Positions 16,347 to 25,003 of a DNA stretch of 64,000 nt are shown here, in pieces (positions within the stretch are counted from its first letter, which is position 1; every line of letters begins with the position of its first letter). The notes beneath the pieces are model-generated. The model did not search any database, was not told where the DNA came from, and saw nothing but the letters and a program-made list of their open reading frames with translations. Source of the DNA: Microbacterium endophyticum (GTDB lineage Bacteria; Actinomycetota; Actinomycetes; Actinomycetales; Microbacteriaceae). The position numbers were made by a program, and so were the translations under genes. The stretch lies in contig NZ_CP049255.1 of the NCBI RefSeq assembly GCF_011047135.1, positions 186,001 through 250,000 of the forward strand, given 5' to 3'.

Positions 16347-17414
16347 TCAGACAGACAGGGATCGCGTCGTCTCTATCCACTCAGTCAATTTTGCGGCCGC
16401 TGCACCGTCGTCGATCGTTCGCGCGGCAAGATCCTTAGCCTCGCTGAGTCGCTCGAGAATCGGGCGCTGGACCTCCGACGCATCCTGTGACAGTCGATAT
16501 GACACGATCCCTGCCGCAGTGTTCAGAAGGACGATATCTCGCACCGGCCCAAGGTCACCCCCGACCGTACGTCGCACGATATCCGCGTTATCGCTCGGCT
16601 CTCCGCCAATCAGATCCTCAATGCGCGCAAGAGGGATCCCGAGATCCCGAGGATCAATATCGTGTTCGTGAATATCACCTCGGCTCACCTCCCAGATACG
16701 CGAATGGCCGGTCGTTGTGAGCTCGTCGAGACCGTCGTCTCCTCGGAAGACGAGAGCTGTCGCTCCTCGCGTACGAAAAACGCCGGTGATCAGCGGGACC
16801 CGGTCGAGATGCGCAACACCGACAGCATTAGCTTCCGCGCGCGCGGGGTTGCACAGTGGCCCAAGGAAGTTAAAAACGGTGGGAACGCCAAGCTCCGCAC
16901 GGGTAGGTCCGGCGTGTCGAAATCCTGGATGGAACGCAGACGCGAACGCGAACGTAATTCCGGTGCGTTCAAGTGTCTGTGCAACAGCCGAAGGCGTCAG
17001 CGTGAGATCAATTCCCAGCGCTGCGAGCACATCCGATGAGCCCGACTTGGAACTTGCCGCTCTATTTCCGTGTTTCACAACCGGAACGCCTGCCGCCGCC
17101 GCCACGATTGCCGACATGGTCGAGATATTTACTGTCCCGAACCGGTCGCCGCCCGTACCGACGATGTCGAGGACGTGGGAGTCGACGGACAGCGGGAGCG
17201 CGGCTTCGAGGATCGCATCACGGAATCCAACAACTTCGTCGACGGTCTCGCCCTTGGCCCGCAGAGCGATGAGGAAACCGGCGAGCTGAGACGGGGTTGC
17301 TTCTCCCGCCATCACCGAGCGCATCGCCCACGTCGACTCCGAAACACTCAGGTCCTCACCCGAGAGAAGCGAGGTGAGAATTCCCGGCCATGAATAAAGC
17401 TCAGTCATGAGCAT
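16347..17414 (-). CDS. trpD: Anthranilate phosphoribosyltransferase
   Basis: TrpD transfers the phosphoribosyl group from PRPP to anthranilate, the second committed step of tryptophan synthesis. The PRPP-binding loop GTGGDRFGTVNIST (near residue 87), the KHGNRAASSKSGSSD motif and FHPGFRHAGPTRAELGVPTVFNFLGPLCNPA are complete. Length of 355 residues is normal. ATG at 17414 or 17408 (two codons later) are both possible. It is divergent from ctaE, the same neighbourhood seen in mycobacteria (trpD next to ctaE-qcrCAB). No trp leader or attenuator is visible. Confidence 0.95.
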   Translation of the reverse strand: MLMTELYSWPGILTSLLSGEDLSVSESTWAMRSVMAGEATPSQLAGFLIALRAKGETVDEVVGFRDAILEAALPLSVDSHVLDIVGTGGDRFGTVNISTMSAIVAAAAGVPVVKHGNRAASSKSGSSDVLAALGIDLTLTPSAVAQTLERTGITFAFASAFHPGFRHAGPTRAELGVPTVFNFLGPLCNPARAEANAVGVAHLDRVPLITGVFRTRGATALVFRGDDGLDELTTTGHSRIWEVSRGDIHEHDIDPRDLGIPLARIEDLIGGEPSDNADIVRRTVGGDLGPVRDIVLLNTAAGIVSYRLSQDASEVQRPILERLSEAKDLAARTIDDGAAAAKLTEWIETTRSLSV

Positions 17415-17590
17415 TGATCCTACTCAGCGCGAAAAAAACCTTTGACGCACCATGACCTGCCGAGAAGCCGCGTTCTCAGTGGTGTGAAGCAAGTTCACGG
17501 GTAGCTCCTAGGCGATGCTAAGAGCGCACCACACCTCATTCAAGGGTCGAGGTGCAAGACTCGGTCCTCAACTTCGGTCATAATAAGAAG

Positions 17591-18217
17591 GTGACGACCC
17601 AAGCGACGTATAACCAGGCTCTGCGCACCGTAAAGCGCCCAGATCCCGTTGCGGTGGGCACAATCGTCTGGCTAGGCAGCGAAGTTATGTTCTTCGCCGG
17701 CCTCTTTGCGATCTACTTCACTCTGCGCAGCACCTCTCCTGAGCTGTGGGCCGAGGAATCATCGCTGCTGAACGTTCCGTTCGCACTCGTGAACACGATC
17801 ATCCTGATCGCATCTTCGTTCACATGCCAGGCTGGTGTGTTTGCTGCCGAGAAGTTCCGCCCCTACCGCGTAGGAAAGTCCCCGCGTCAGTGGGGAATGG
17901 TGGAGTGGTTCTTCCTCACGTTCGCGTTAGGAGCGATCTTCGTGTCCGGCCAGGTGTGGGAGTACTCGCAACTCGTCGCCGAAGGCATGCCGATCTCGGC
18001 TAACTCGTATGCGTCAGCGTTCTACCTCACCACCGGGTTCCACGCGCTGCACGTAACAGGTGGCCTCGTCGCCTTCCTGCTGACCATCGGACGCGCCTAC
18101 GCCGTCAAGAACTTTGGACGCAAAGAGATGACCACGTCGATCGTGGTGTCGTACTACTGGCACTTCGTAGACGTCGTATGGGTCGCTCTCTTCATCGTCA
18201 TTTACTTCCTGAAGTAG
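17591..18217 (+). CDS. ctaE: Cytochrome c oxidase subunit III
   Basis: CtaE is the seven- to five-helix subunit III of the aa3 oxidase, in the membrane. The ~208-residue protein has five to six hydrophobic segments with the conserved GSEVMFFAGLFAIYFTLR, GVWEYSQL-like (QVWEYSQLVAEG) and FHALHVTGG motifs and ends VVSYYWHFVDVVWVALFIVIYF. GTG 17591 (VTTQATYNQ) fits the usual N-terminus. It starts the ctaE-qcrC-qcrA-qcrB operon, 21 bases before qcrC. A CATAAT hexamer lies just upstream of the start, so a leaderless or short-leader transcript is possible. Confidence 0.95.
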   Translation: MTTQATYNQALRTVKRPDPVAVGTIVWLGSEVMFFAGLFAIYFTLRSTSPELWAEESSLLNVPFALVNTIILIASSFTCQAGVFAAEKFRPYRVGKSPRQWGMVEWFFLTFALGAIFVSGQVWEYSQLVAEGMPISANSYASAFYLTTGFHALHVTGGLVAFLLTIGRAYAVKNFGRKEMTTSIVVSYYWHFVDVVWVALFIVIYFLK

Positions 18218-18238
18218 AAAGCGGAGTACCAACTCGAC

Positions 18239-19042
18239 ATGGCACGCCACACCACACGCCGCAAAAGCGGCCGACGCAGCCCTCTCGCCGCCGCCGCTCT
18301 CATCGGGATCGGTCTCCTCATCACGGGCGGTGCGTATGCCGGCGCTTCAGCCGCCATGGCGGCGACAAGCGACTCGTCCACTTCCGCATCAACGCTGACA
18401 GTCGAAGACGGGCAGAAGCTATTCCAGGCCAACTGCGCTACCTGCCATGGCCTTGATCTGCAGGGGACGGACTCGGGACCATCACTGTACGGTGTTGGCG
18501 AGCTGGCTGTGCACTTCCAGGTTTCTACGGGTCGCATGCCGCTTCAGGCCCAGGGGCCGCAGGCACTTCAGAAGCCGGTGCAGTTCACCGACGAGCAGAC
18601 TGCCGCCATCGCGGAGTACGTTCAGTCCGTCGCACCGGGCCCGACATACCCAGACGAAGAAGTTCTCGACGGTGAAGGCGATGTGGCCAACGGAGCTGAA
18701 CTCTTCCGCATCAACTGCGCGATGTGCCACAACGTCGCTGGCGCCGGAGGCGCGCTGACCGAGGGAAAATTCGCGCCTAACCTGCACAGCACTTCAGCGC
18801 TCAACATGTACGCGGCCATGGTTACCGGTCCGCAGAACATGCCTGTCTTCAACGACATGAACCTCACCGACGACGAAAAGCGCGACGTCATTTCGGCTCT
18901 GCTGTACATGCAAGAAACCGAGTCACCGGGCGGATTCAACCTCGGCTCACTCGGCCCTGTATCTGAGGGTTTGTTCATCTGGATCTTCGGCATCGGTTCG
19001 CTGATTGCCATTACGGTGTGGATCACCGCTAAGTCCAACTGA
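18239..19042 (+). CDS. qcrC: Cytochrome bc1 complex diheme cytochrome c subunit
   Basis: This subunit replaces soluble cytochrome c in actinobacteria and hands electrons directly to the aa3 oxidase. Two c-type heme sites are visible, CATCHG near residue 65 and CAMCHN near residue 160, each in its own cytochrome c fold, with an N-terminal signal anchor and a C-terminal membrane helix (GLFIWIFGIGSLIAITVWI). Methionine axial ligands are likely in TGRMPL and the GPQNMPVF segments. Length of 267 residues is typical. It belongs to the ctaE-qcrCAB operon. Confidence 0.97.
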   Translation: MARHTTRRKSGRRSPLAAAALIGIGLLITGGAYAGASAAMAATSDSSTSASTLTVEDGQKLFQANCATCHGLDLQGTDSGPSLYGVGELAVHFQVSTGRMPLQAQGPQALQKPVQFTDEQTAAIAEYVQSVAPGPTYPDEEVLDGEGDVANGAELFRINCAMCHNVAGAGGALTEGKFAPNLHSTSALNMYAAMVTGPQNMPVFNDMNLTDDEKRDVISALLYMQETESPGGFNLGSLGPVSEGLFIWIFGIGSLIAITVWITAKSN

Positions 19043-19083
19043 CATTCCCCACCTGACCCACCTTTCAACGCACGAGGAGCACC

Positions 19084-20142
19084 ATGGCACACGAGGAAGA
19101 CCCACTCGGGCACGAGAGGGCATCCTGGAAGCCCGCATCTGGGCTCGCGGTGGCTGTTCCCGACCCGGTCAAGGGCACTGAACTCCCGCCGCACCGTGAG
19201 CGCCTGACTGACAAAGATCCGGCCGCCATGAACCGGGCTGTCCGCACGATTTACACCCTGTTCTACCTGTCTGTCGCAGGGAGCATCTGGGCTGTAGCCG
19301 CTTACATGATCTTTCCGATCGAAGACGGCTCAATCGTTGGTATCCGCCACAACAACCTCTTCATAGGTCTCGGTATAGCGCTCGCGCTTCTCGCGATTGG
19401 TATTGGCGCCATTCACTGGTCCAAGGCCGTGATGAACGACAAAGAGCACATTGAAGCCCGTCACGCCACACGTGGCCGTGACACGACTCGCAATGGCGCT
19501 ACTGCTGTCTTCGCTGTCGCGAACGAAGAGTCGGGCTTCGGTCGTCGCACGATGATCAGAAACTCGCTCTTCGCCGCGCTGGTGGCATCAGTTATTCCGG
19601 GAGTCACGCTTTTCCGTGGGCTCGCACCGCAGTATGACGACCCGGCAGAGTTGCTGCGCCACACGATGTGGAAAAAAGGATCCCGTCTCGCACACGACCC
19701 GAGCGGTATCCCGATCAAGGCCTCGGACGTCACCTTCGGCTCGGCGTTCCACGTCATCCCGGAAGAGCTAGCCTCACTCAGCCACGAAGAGGGGTATCTG
19801 GACGAAAAGGCGAAGGCCATCGTTCTGCTCGTACGGATGCCGCAAGAGACGCTCATCGAAGCTGACGATCGCAAAGACTGGTCTTACGACGGAATCGTTG
19901 CCTACTCCAAGGTGTGCACTCACGTCGGATGCCCTGTTGCGCTTTATGAGCAGCAGACGCATCACTTGCTCTGCCCATGCCACCAATCACAGTTCGACGT
20001 GGCAAACGGCGCGGCGGTCATCTTCGGCCCCGCTGCACGCCCACTCCCTCAGCTTCCGATCGCTGTTGATGATGAGGGATATATCGTCGCCCGTAGCGAC
20101 TTCACCGAGCCTGTTGGCCCGAGCTTCTGGGAGCGCCATTGA
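19084..20142 (+). CDS. qcrA: Cytochrome bc1 complex Rieske iron-sulfur subunit
   Basis: The Rieske subunit passes electrons from menaquinol through a 2Fe-2S cluster. The 352-residue protein has the actinobacterial layout: a cytoplasmic N-terminus, three membrane helices (near residues 57-75, 93-112 and 160-178), and a Rieske domain with cluster ligands in CTHVGCPV and CPCHQSQFD. A basic loop precedes the third helix. AGGAGC sits before the ATG. The stop overlaps the TTG start of qcrB, indicating translational coupling. Confidence 0.97.
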   Translation: MAHEEDPLGHERASWKPASGLAVAVPDPVKGTELPPHRERLTDKDPAAMNRAVRTIYTLFYLSVAGSIWAVAAYMIFPIEDGSIVGIRHNNLFIGLGIALALLAIGIGAIHWSKAVMNDKEHIEARHATRGRDTTRNGATAVFAVANEESGFGRRTMIRNSLFAALVASVIPGVTLFRGLAPQYDDPAELLRHTMWKKGSRLAHDPSGIPIKASDVTFGSAFHVIPEELASLSHEEGYLDEKAKAIVLLVRMPQETLIEADDRKDWSYDGIVAYSKVCTHVGCPVALYEQQTHHLLCPCHQSQFDVANGAAVIFGPAARPLPQLPIAVDDEGYIVARSDFTEPVGPSFWERH

Positions 20143-21971
20143 GTACCGCCACCGTCAACGGCGCCATCACGGAGCAGCCGAACGGATCTGAAAAAGAGAA
20201 GCCTCTCGGCGGCCGATTCGTCGGCGCGGCCGCAAACTACATTGACGAGCGCACAAGCCTCTCGGGTCTTGTCAAAGAGCTCGGCAGAAAAATCTTCCCC
20301 GACCACTGGTCGTTCATGCTCGGCGAGATCGCTCTTTGGAGCTTTGTTGTCGTTCTGATCTCGGGCACGTTCCTGACGTTCTTCTTCCAGGCATCGATGG
20401 TGCCAACTCACTACGCAGGCGCTTATATTCCGATGCGCGGCGTCGAAATGTCGGCAGCCCTCGACTCTTCGCTGCGTATTTCGTTCGATATCCGCGGTGG
20501 CCTTCTCGTCCGCCAAATCCACCACTGGGCAGCGCTCACGTTCGTGGCCGGAATCGGCGTGCACATGCTGCGTGTCTTCTTCACCGGTGCGTTCCGCAAG
20601 CCGCGCGAGATCAACTGGGTCATCGGCTTCGTGCTGTTCGTGTTGGCAATGGCAGAGGGCTTTACCGGCTACTCGCTCCCTGACGACCTTCTGTCGGGCA
20701 ACGGTCTTCGCATCATCGACGGAATGGTCAAGGGAATTCCGCTCATCGGAACCTGGATCTCGTATCTTCTGTTCGGTGGCGAGTTCCCCGGAGACCAGAT
20801 CGTTGGACGCCTATACACGCTCCACATTCTGTTGTTGCCGGCAATTCTCGTCGCGCTTCTCGCCTTGCACCTTGTGTTGATGATCATCAACAAGCACACC
20901 CAGTTCGCCGGGCCCGCGCGCACGAACAGCAATGTCGTCGGCTACCCCATGCTTCCGGTCTATGTCTCGAAAATGGGTGGATTCTTCTTCATCACCTTCG
21001 GGGTCATCGTGCTGATCGCTTCGCTATTCACGATCAACCCGATCTGGAACTACGGCCCGTACGATCCGTCACCGGTATCGGCGGGAACTCAGCCGGACTG
21101 GTATATCGGATTCGCTGACGGTGCGCTTCGCCTCGTACCTCCACACCTGGAGAGCGTCTTCTGGGGCCACACGTGGTCGTGGAACATCATCTTGCCCCTC
21201 GCGGTCCTCGTGATCTTCATCGTGATCGTTGCCCTATACCCATTCCTCGAGGCGTGGATCACCGGCGACAAGCGCGAACACCACATCGCTCAGCGTCCTC
21301 GTAACGCGGCGACGCGCACCGCAATCGGTGCCGCTGGTGTGACGTTCTACGCCGCGCTGTGGGCAGCTGCGTCGTCGGACATCATCGCGACGCACTTCTG
21401 GCTCACGATGGAAGGCGTCATTCACTTCCTGCAAGCGACGCTCATTCTCGGTCCGATCATCGCCTACTTCGTGACGAAGCGCATGTGCATCGCGCTGCAG
21501 AAGAAGGATCGCGAGATTGCACTGCACGGCTACGAGTCCGGTCGCATCGTTCGCCTTCCCGGTGGCGAGTACATCGAGGTTCACCAGCCCGTCGACGAGT
21601 ACGAGCGCTGGAAGCTCGTTGATTTCGAGACCTACGAACCTTTGGTTGTGCGCCCGAACGACAAGGGCAGTATTCCCTGGCACCAGAACCTGCGCGCTTC
21701 GCTTTCGCGCTGGTTCTTCGAAGATCGGCTCTCCCCCGTCACACAAGCGGAACTCGATGAAGCAGTGGCGCACCAGCACCACACGCTCGACGACATCGCA
21801 CATGACGAGGCCGAAGAGGTAGAGGGCGCAAGACAGCGTGCCATCGAAGACGGTCACCCTGTGGTCGAAACTGGCATCCGAGCTGAGGCTGAGTTCCCGG
21901 CTCCGTCGTTCCTGGACGACAAAGACGAGGACACGAAGGACTCCACCGACGGCAACGCTCCTCGAAGCTAG
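20139..21971 (+). CDS. qcrB: Cytochrome bc1 complex cytochrome b subunit
   Basis: QcrB carries hemes bL and bH and the quinol sites. The paired heme ligands sit in RQIHHWAALTFVAGIGVHMLRVF and the second pair in RLYTLHILLLPAILVALLALHLVLM. QDPSP-like and PDWYIGFADGALR motifs of the Qo site are also present. The TTG start at 20139 overlaps the qcrA stop (4 bases). At 610 residues it is longer than most cytochrome b subunits because of a ~130-residue, charged cytoplasmic tail that ends in a very acidic stretch. A hairpin terminator follows at 21988. Confidence 0.97.
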   Translation: MSTATVNGAITEQPNGSEKEKPLGGRFVGAAANYIDERTSLSGLVKELGRKIFPDHWSFMLGEIALWSFVVVLISGTFLTFFFQASMVPTHYAGAYIPMRGVEMSAALDSSLRISFDIRGGLLVRQIHHWAALTFVAGIGVHMLRVFFTGAFRKPREINWVIGFVLFVLAMAEGFTGYSLPDDLLSGNGLRIIDGMVKGIPLIGTWISYLLFGGEFPGDQIVGRLYTLHILLLPAILVALLALHLVLMIINKHTQFAGPARTNSNVVGYPMLPVYVSKMGGFFFITFGVIVLIASLFTINPIWNYGPYDPSPVSAGTQPDWYIGFADGALRLVPPHLESVFWGHTWSWNIILPLAVLVIFIVIVALYPFLEAWITGDKREHHIAQRPRNAATRTAIGAAGVTFYAALWAAASSDIIATHFWLTMEGVIHFLQATLILGPIIAYFVTKRMCIALQKKDREIALHGYESGRIVRLPGGEYIEVHQPVDEYERWKLVDFETYEPLVVRPNDKGSIPWHQNLRASLSRWFFEDRLSPVTQAELDEAVAHQHHTLDDIAHDEAEEVEGARQRAIEDGHPVVETGIRAEAEFPAPSFLDDKDEDTKDSTDGNAPRS

Positions 21972-21987
21972 CAACGCAGCAATTTGA

Positions 21988-22028
21988 AGGATGGTCCGTG
22001 CCTCATTGAGGTTCGGACCATCTTTCAT
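21988..22028 (+). terminator. Intrinsic terminator of the ctaE-qcrCAB operon
   Basis: Arms GATGGTCCG (21990-21998) and CGGACCATC (22014-22022), with an inner CCTC/GAGG pairing, are followed by TTTCATT. It lies 17 bases past the qcrB stop. Confidence 0.8.
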
Positions 22029-22094
22029 TCAGTCAGTCGGCGCTGTGAGGCGCCTGTAACAGTCCCGTGACAGAGACCGCATACGTTTAGATAT

Positions 22095-23276
22095 GTGCGA
22101 ATCATCATCATCGGAGCAGGTATCGGCGGCGCGAGCGCGGGTATCGCGCTCAAGCGACTAGGCCACGACGTCACCATCTACGATCAGATCCGAGAGAACA
22201 AACCGGTTGGAGCGGCTCTCTCGCTGTGGTCGAACGGCGTCAAGGTACTTAATTGGCTCGGTCTCACCGATGAAGTCGCCGCCCTTGGTGGCCGCATGGA
22301 CATGATGTCGTATGTTGACGGCCACACTGGCGACACGATGTGCCGCTTCAGCCTTGAACCCGTCACCACGAAAACCGGACAGCGCCCCTACCCGGTCGCG
22401 CGAGCCGATCTCCAGGCGCTTCTCATGGAAACGTTCGGGATGGAGGACATCAAACTCGGCATGAAGGTCGTCAGCATCGCCGAGGCCGACGCAACGGTGA
22501 CTGTGACTTTTGCAAATGGGGATACCGCGACCGGCGACATGCTCATCGGCGCAGACGGCGCTCGTTCGCTGACACGCGACTACGTGACCGGAGGCGGCAT
22601 TGAGCGCAGCTATTCGGGCTACACCAACTTCAACGGGCTCATTCCCGTGGACGAACGTGTGAGTCCACTCGACCAGTGGACAACGTATGTTGCAGACGGG
22701 AAGCGCATGAGCGTGATGCCCGTCGCTGGCGACCGTTTCTACTACTTCTGCGATATCCCCCAGCCGTCCGGTCTCCCGTACGACCGTTCCGACGGAGCAA
22801 CTCCCCTCAAAGAGGCGTTCGCCGGCTGGGCGCCGGGAGTGCAGCATCTCATTGACGCAATCGATCCTGACGTGTCACTCAACCGGGTTGAGATCTGGGA
22901 CATCGACCCCTTTCACACGTGGGTACGCGGTCGCGTCGCGATCCTCGGGGACGCCGCGCACAACACAGCGCCGGATATCGGGCAGGGCGCATGCTCAGCG
23001 CTCGAGGACAGCTTCGTGCTCGGTATCGTCTTCGCCACCAACACTGTGGGTGTCGAAGACGCGCTGAGCCGCTATCAACGCATCCGGAGCGAACGCGCCG
23101 GCGATCTTGTCTTGCGAGCTCGCCGGCGCAGTCAAGAAACGCATGCGTACGACCCTGCAGTCACACAGGCGTGGTACGACAGCCTGTGGAAAGAGACTGG
23201 CGAAGGAGTCATAAAGGGCATCGTCGGCAACATCGTCGGCAGCCCTGTGAACCTCGGCGGCGGCCTTCTCGACTGA
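22095..23276 (+). CDS. hpxO: FAD-dependent urate hydroxylase-like monooxygenase
   Basis: Class A flavoprotein monooxygenase of 393 residues that closely resembles Klebsiella HpxO, which hydroxylates urate to 5-hydroxyisourate with NADH. The FAD-binding GxGxxG is IIIGAGIGGASAGIALKRLG. Other family motifs are VGAALSLWSNGVKVL, GADGARS (the DG motif), and RVAILGDAAHNTAPDIGQGACSALED. The substrate-side segments LDQWTTYVADGKRMSVMPVAGDRFYYF and VRGRVAILGD match the HpxO pattern well. GTG 22095 is the natural start; a GTGACA/TAGATAT promoter-like pair precedes it. No other purine catabolism gene is in the window, so the urate assignment is by similarity only. Confidence 0.82.
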   Translation: MRIIIIGAGIGGASAGIALKRLGHDVTIYDQIRENKPVGAALSLWSNGVKVLNWLGLTDEVAALGGRMDMMSYVDGHTGDTMCRFSLEPVTTKTGQRPYPVARADLQALLMETFGMEDIKLGMKVVSIAEADATVTVTFANGDTATGDMLIGADGARSLTRDYVTGGGIERSYSGYTNFNGLIPVDERVSPLDQWTTYVADGKRMSVMPVAGDRFYYFCDIPQPSGLPYDRSDGATPLKEAFAGWAPGVQHLIDAIDPDVSLNRVEIWDIDPFHTWVRGRVAILGDAAHNTAPDIGQGACSALEDSFVLGIVFATNTVGVEDALSRYQRIRSERAGDLVLRARRRSQETHAYDPAVTQAWYDSLWKETGEGVIKGIVGNIVGSPVNLGGGLLD

Positions 23277-23344
23277 CGCTCTTACGGCAGAAATAGCGCG
23301 CATCTTGGCGCTCGCACACGTTCGCTGGCTCTTAAGCTGACCGA

Positions 23345-23794
23345 ATGACCTCATCCGCATACTTTGATGCCAAGCTCGCACACGAAACCGACCCGAGCGA
23401 CGTGTACGCCGCTCAGAAGGCGGGATTGGATTTCGTACTCATAGACGTGCGAAGTGTCGAAGCGTGGCAGCAGGGCCACATCCGTGGTGCTCTCCACATG
23501 CCATATCGCACTATCGAGAAGCGCGCACCACAGGAGATCTCGCATTCGACGCCGGTCGTGGTGTACTGCTGGAGCCCAGGTTGCAACGCAGGCGCAAAAG
23601 GCGCACGAGAGTTCGCCGAGCTGGGTTACGAAGTTAAAGAGATGATCGGTGGCTATGAGTATTGGACCCGTGAGGGGCAGCCCACCGAAGATTCGAACGG
23701 CGACTTGCCCCGAATTTTCGACCCACTCGTCATGGTCGTTCGAGATGACGAAGGGGAGAATAACTCTCAGGCGATCTGCGCGTCGGGCGCCTGA
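23345..23794 (+). CDS. Rhodanese-like domain protein
   Basis: A single rhodanese domain of 149 residues: VLIDVRSVEAWQQGHIRGALHMPY (the CH2A-like motif), then the active-site loop VVYCWSPGCNAGAKGA, with the nucleophile probably the first Cys and an unusual second Cys in the loop. A GYEVKEMIGGYEYW segment follows. It likely transfers sulfur or binds thiol groups; partner unknown. Its 3' end overlaps the convergent PP2C gene by 28 bases. Confidence 0.88.
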   Translation: MTSSAYFDAKLAHETDPSDVYAAQKAGLDFVLIDVRSVEAWQQGHIRGALHMPYRTIEKRAPQEISHSTPVVVYCWSPGCNAGAKGAREFAELGYEVKEMIGGYEYWTREGQPTEDSNGDLPRIFDPLVMVVRDDEGENNSQAICASGA

Positions 23795-24561
23795 ACACTC
23801 GCCGCAGACCCGAAATAGCACGCGTCAGCTTTGAGCGGTAATAGCCCGGCTTCACCGACATCGCACACGACTGCTGTGACGTTGTCCCGCGTTCCAGCTT
23901 CAAGCGCGAGCGAGACGATGGCGGATGCCGCAGACGCAGCGTCACGTGCACGAATCAGGGTGATTGCGATCTCTTCTTCTGGCACGTAGTCAGTGAGTCC
24001 ATCGCTGCAGAGTAGCCAACGATCCCCCACTTGCGTATCGCGCTCTGCCACCGTCACAGCATCCGTCTCGGCCCCGCGGAGTGAGGCCGTGATGATGTTA
24101 CGGCGCGGGTGGTACGCGGCATCCTCAGGAGCGAGCAAACCGTGCTCGACCAGGACTTGAACGTACGAGTCGTCTCGCGTCTCACGGGTGAAAGCACCGT
24201 GGCGCAGCAAATAACCACGCGAATCGCCGGCGTGCGCAAGAAGTAACGATCCCGAGGCCGAGAGAAAAAGCCCGGTGAATGTTGTCGCCATCCCCTCGAG
24301 CGACGCATCCGAGTCGACTAACGAGCGAAGATCCCAGTTCGCGTCGCTGATTCGCGCTGTGACAGCATCGGCATTCGCGATACGTCCACCAAGAGCTCCG
24401 ACCCGCTGCACGAGAGCCGCGGATGCGATGTCTCCTGACGGCCCGCCCCCGACACCGTCGGCAACAGCAGCGCCCCAGTCCGCCGCGAAAGCGGCGTCCT
24501 GGTTTGTCTGCCGAAACGCGCCGATGTCAGAAACGGCCGTGGCGTTGAGCCTCAGCTGCAC
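23767..24561 (-). CDS. PP2C-family serine/threonine protein phosphatase
   Basis: A metal-dependent phosphatase of ~264 residues with the motif set DIGAFRQTNQDAAF, WGAAVADGVGGGPSGDIAS (metal-binding DG), LLLAHAGDSRGYLLR, WLLCSDGLTDYV and GTRDNVTAVVCD. It removes phosphates from Ser/Thr on proteins, as PstP does in mycobacteria. The start is placed at GTG 24561 (VQLRLNATAVSDIGA), 6 bases after the ctaF stop, so it is probably cotranscribed with ctaC-ctaD-ctaF. It is soluble, without the membrane helix seen in PstP. Its 3' end overlaps the rhodanese gene. Confidence 0.92.
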   Translation of the reverse strand: MQLRLNATAVSDIGAFRQTNQDAAFAADWGAAVADGVGGGPSGDIASAALVQRVGALGGRIANADAVTARISDANWDLRSLVDSDASLEGMATTFTGLFLSASGSLLLAHAGDSRGYLLRHGAFTRETRDDSYVQVLVEHGLLAPEDAAYHPRRNIITASLRGAETDAVTVAERDTQVGDRWLLCSDGLTDYVPEEEIAITLIRARDAASAASAIVSLALEAGTRDNVTAVVCDVGEAGLLPLKADACYFGSAASVQAPDAQIA

Positions 24562-24566
24562 AACAC

Positions 24567-25001
24567 TCAGCGTGCGAAGTAGCCGCGGTAGTACTCGAAG
24601 ACCCAACCGACGATAGCCACGACGAACACGCCGATGCCTACTGGGATCATCCAGGTACCGACAGCGAATCCGATCATTGCGATCGCAGCGGAGCCGGCGA
24701 GCACGATGGGCCACCAGGACCACGGGCTGAACTCGCCCATTTCAGGGTCACCATCGTCGATATCGGCTGTGAGGATGTCTTCGGGCAGCTCGCCGCTTTG
24801 CGCTTTGTGGATCTGGTTCACATAGAAACCGATCATCAGAGCCATCAACGTTGCGAACAGGAGTGCGATGGAGCCGACCCACTCGACTGCACGCACGAAC
24901 GGAAGGTCGGGGTGGGCGATGACGTTCCACACGGTGTAGACGACGGCGATGAACAGGAAGAAGCCGGCGAGGATCCACCAGAGGTTGATATTCGTACGCA
25001 C
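24567..25001 (-). CDS. ctaF: Cytochrome c oxidase subunit IV (actinobacterial type)
   Basis: A 144-residue membrane protein with four hydrophobic helices: INLWWILAGFFLFIAVVY, VGSIALLFATLMALMIGFYV, SWWPIVLAGSAAIAMIGFAV and a C-terminal one ending GWVFEYYRGYFAR. This is the actinobacterial subunit IV that stabilises the aa3 oxidase. The starting codon is GTG (25001), 2 bases after the ctaD stop; the genes are translationally coupled. Confidence 0.93.
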   Translation of the reverse strand: MRTNINLWWILAGFFLFIAVVYTVWNVIAHPDLPFVRAVEWVGSIALLFATLMALMIGFYVNQIHKAQSGELPEDILTADIDDGDPEMGEFSPWSWWPIVLAGSAAIAMIGFAVGTWMIPVGIGVFVVAIVGWVFEYYRGYFAR

Positions 25002-25003
25002 GA

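Noticed and set aside
17570..17590. CATAAT directly before ctaE as a leaderless promoter
   Set aside because: No matching -35 element at a proper distance; kept only as a remark.
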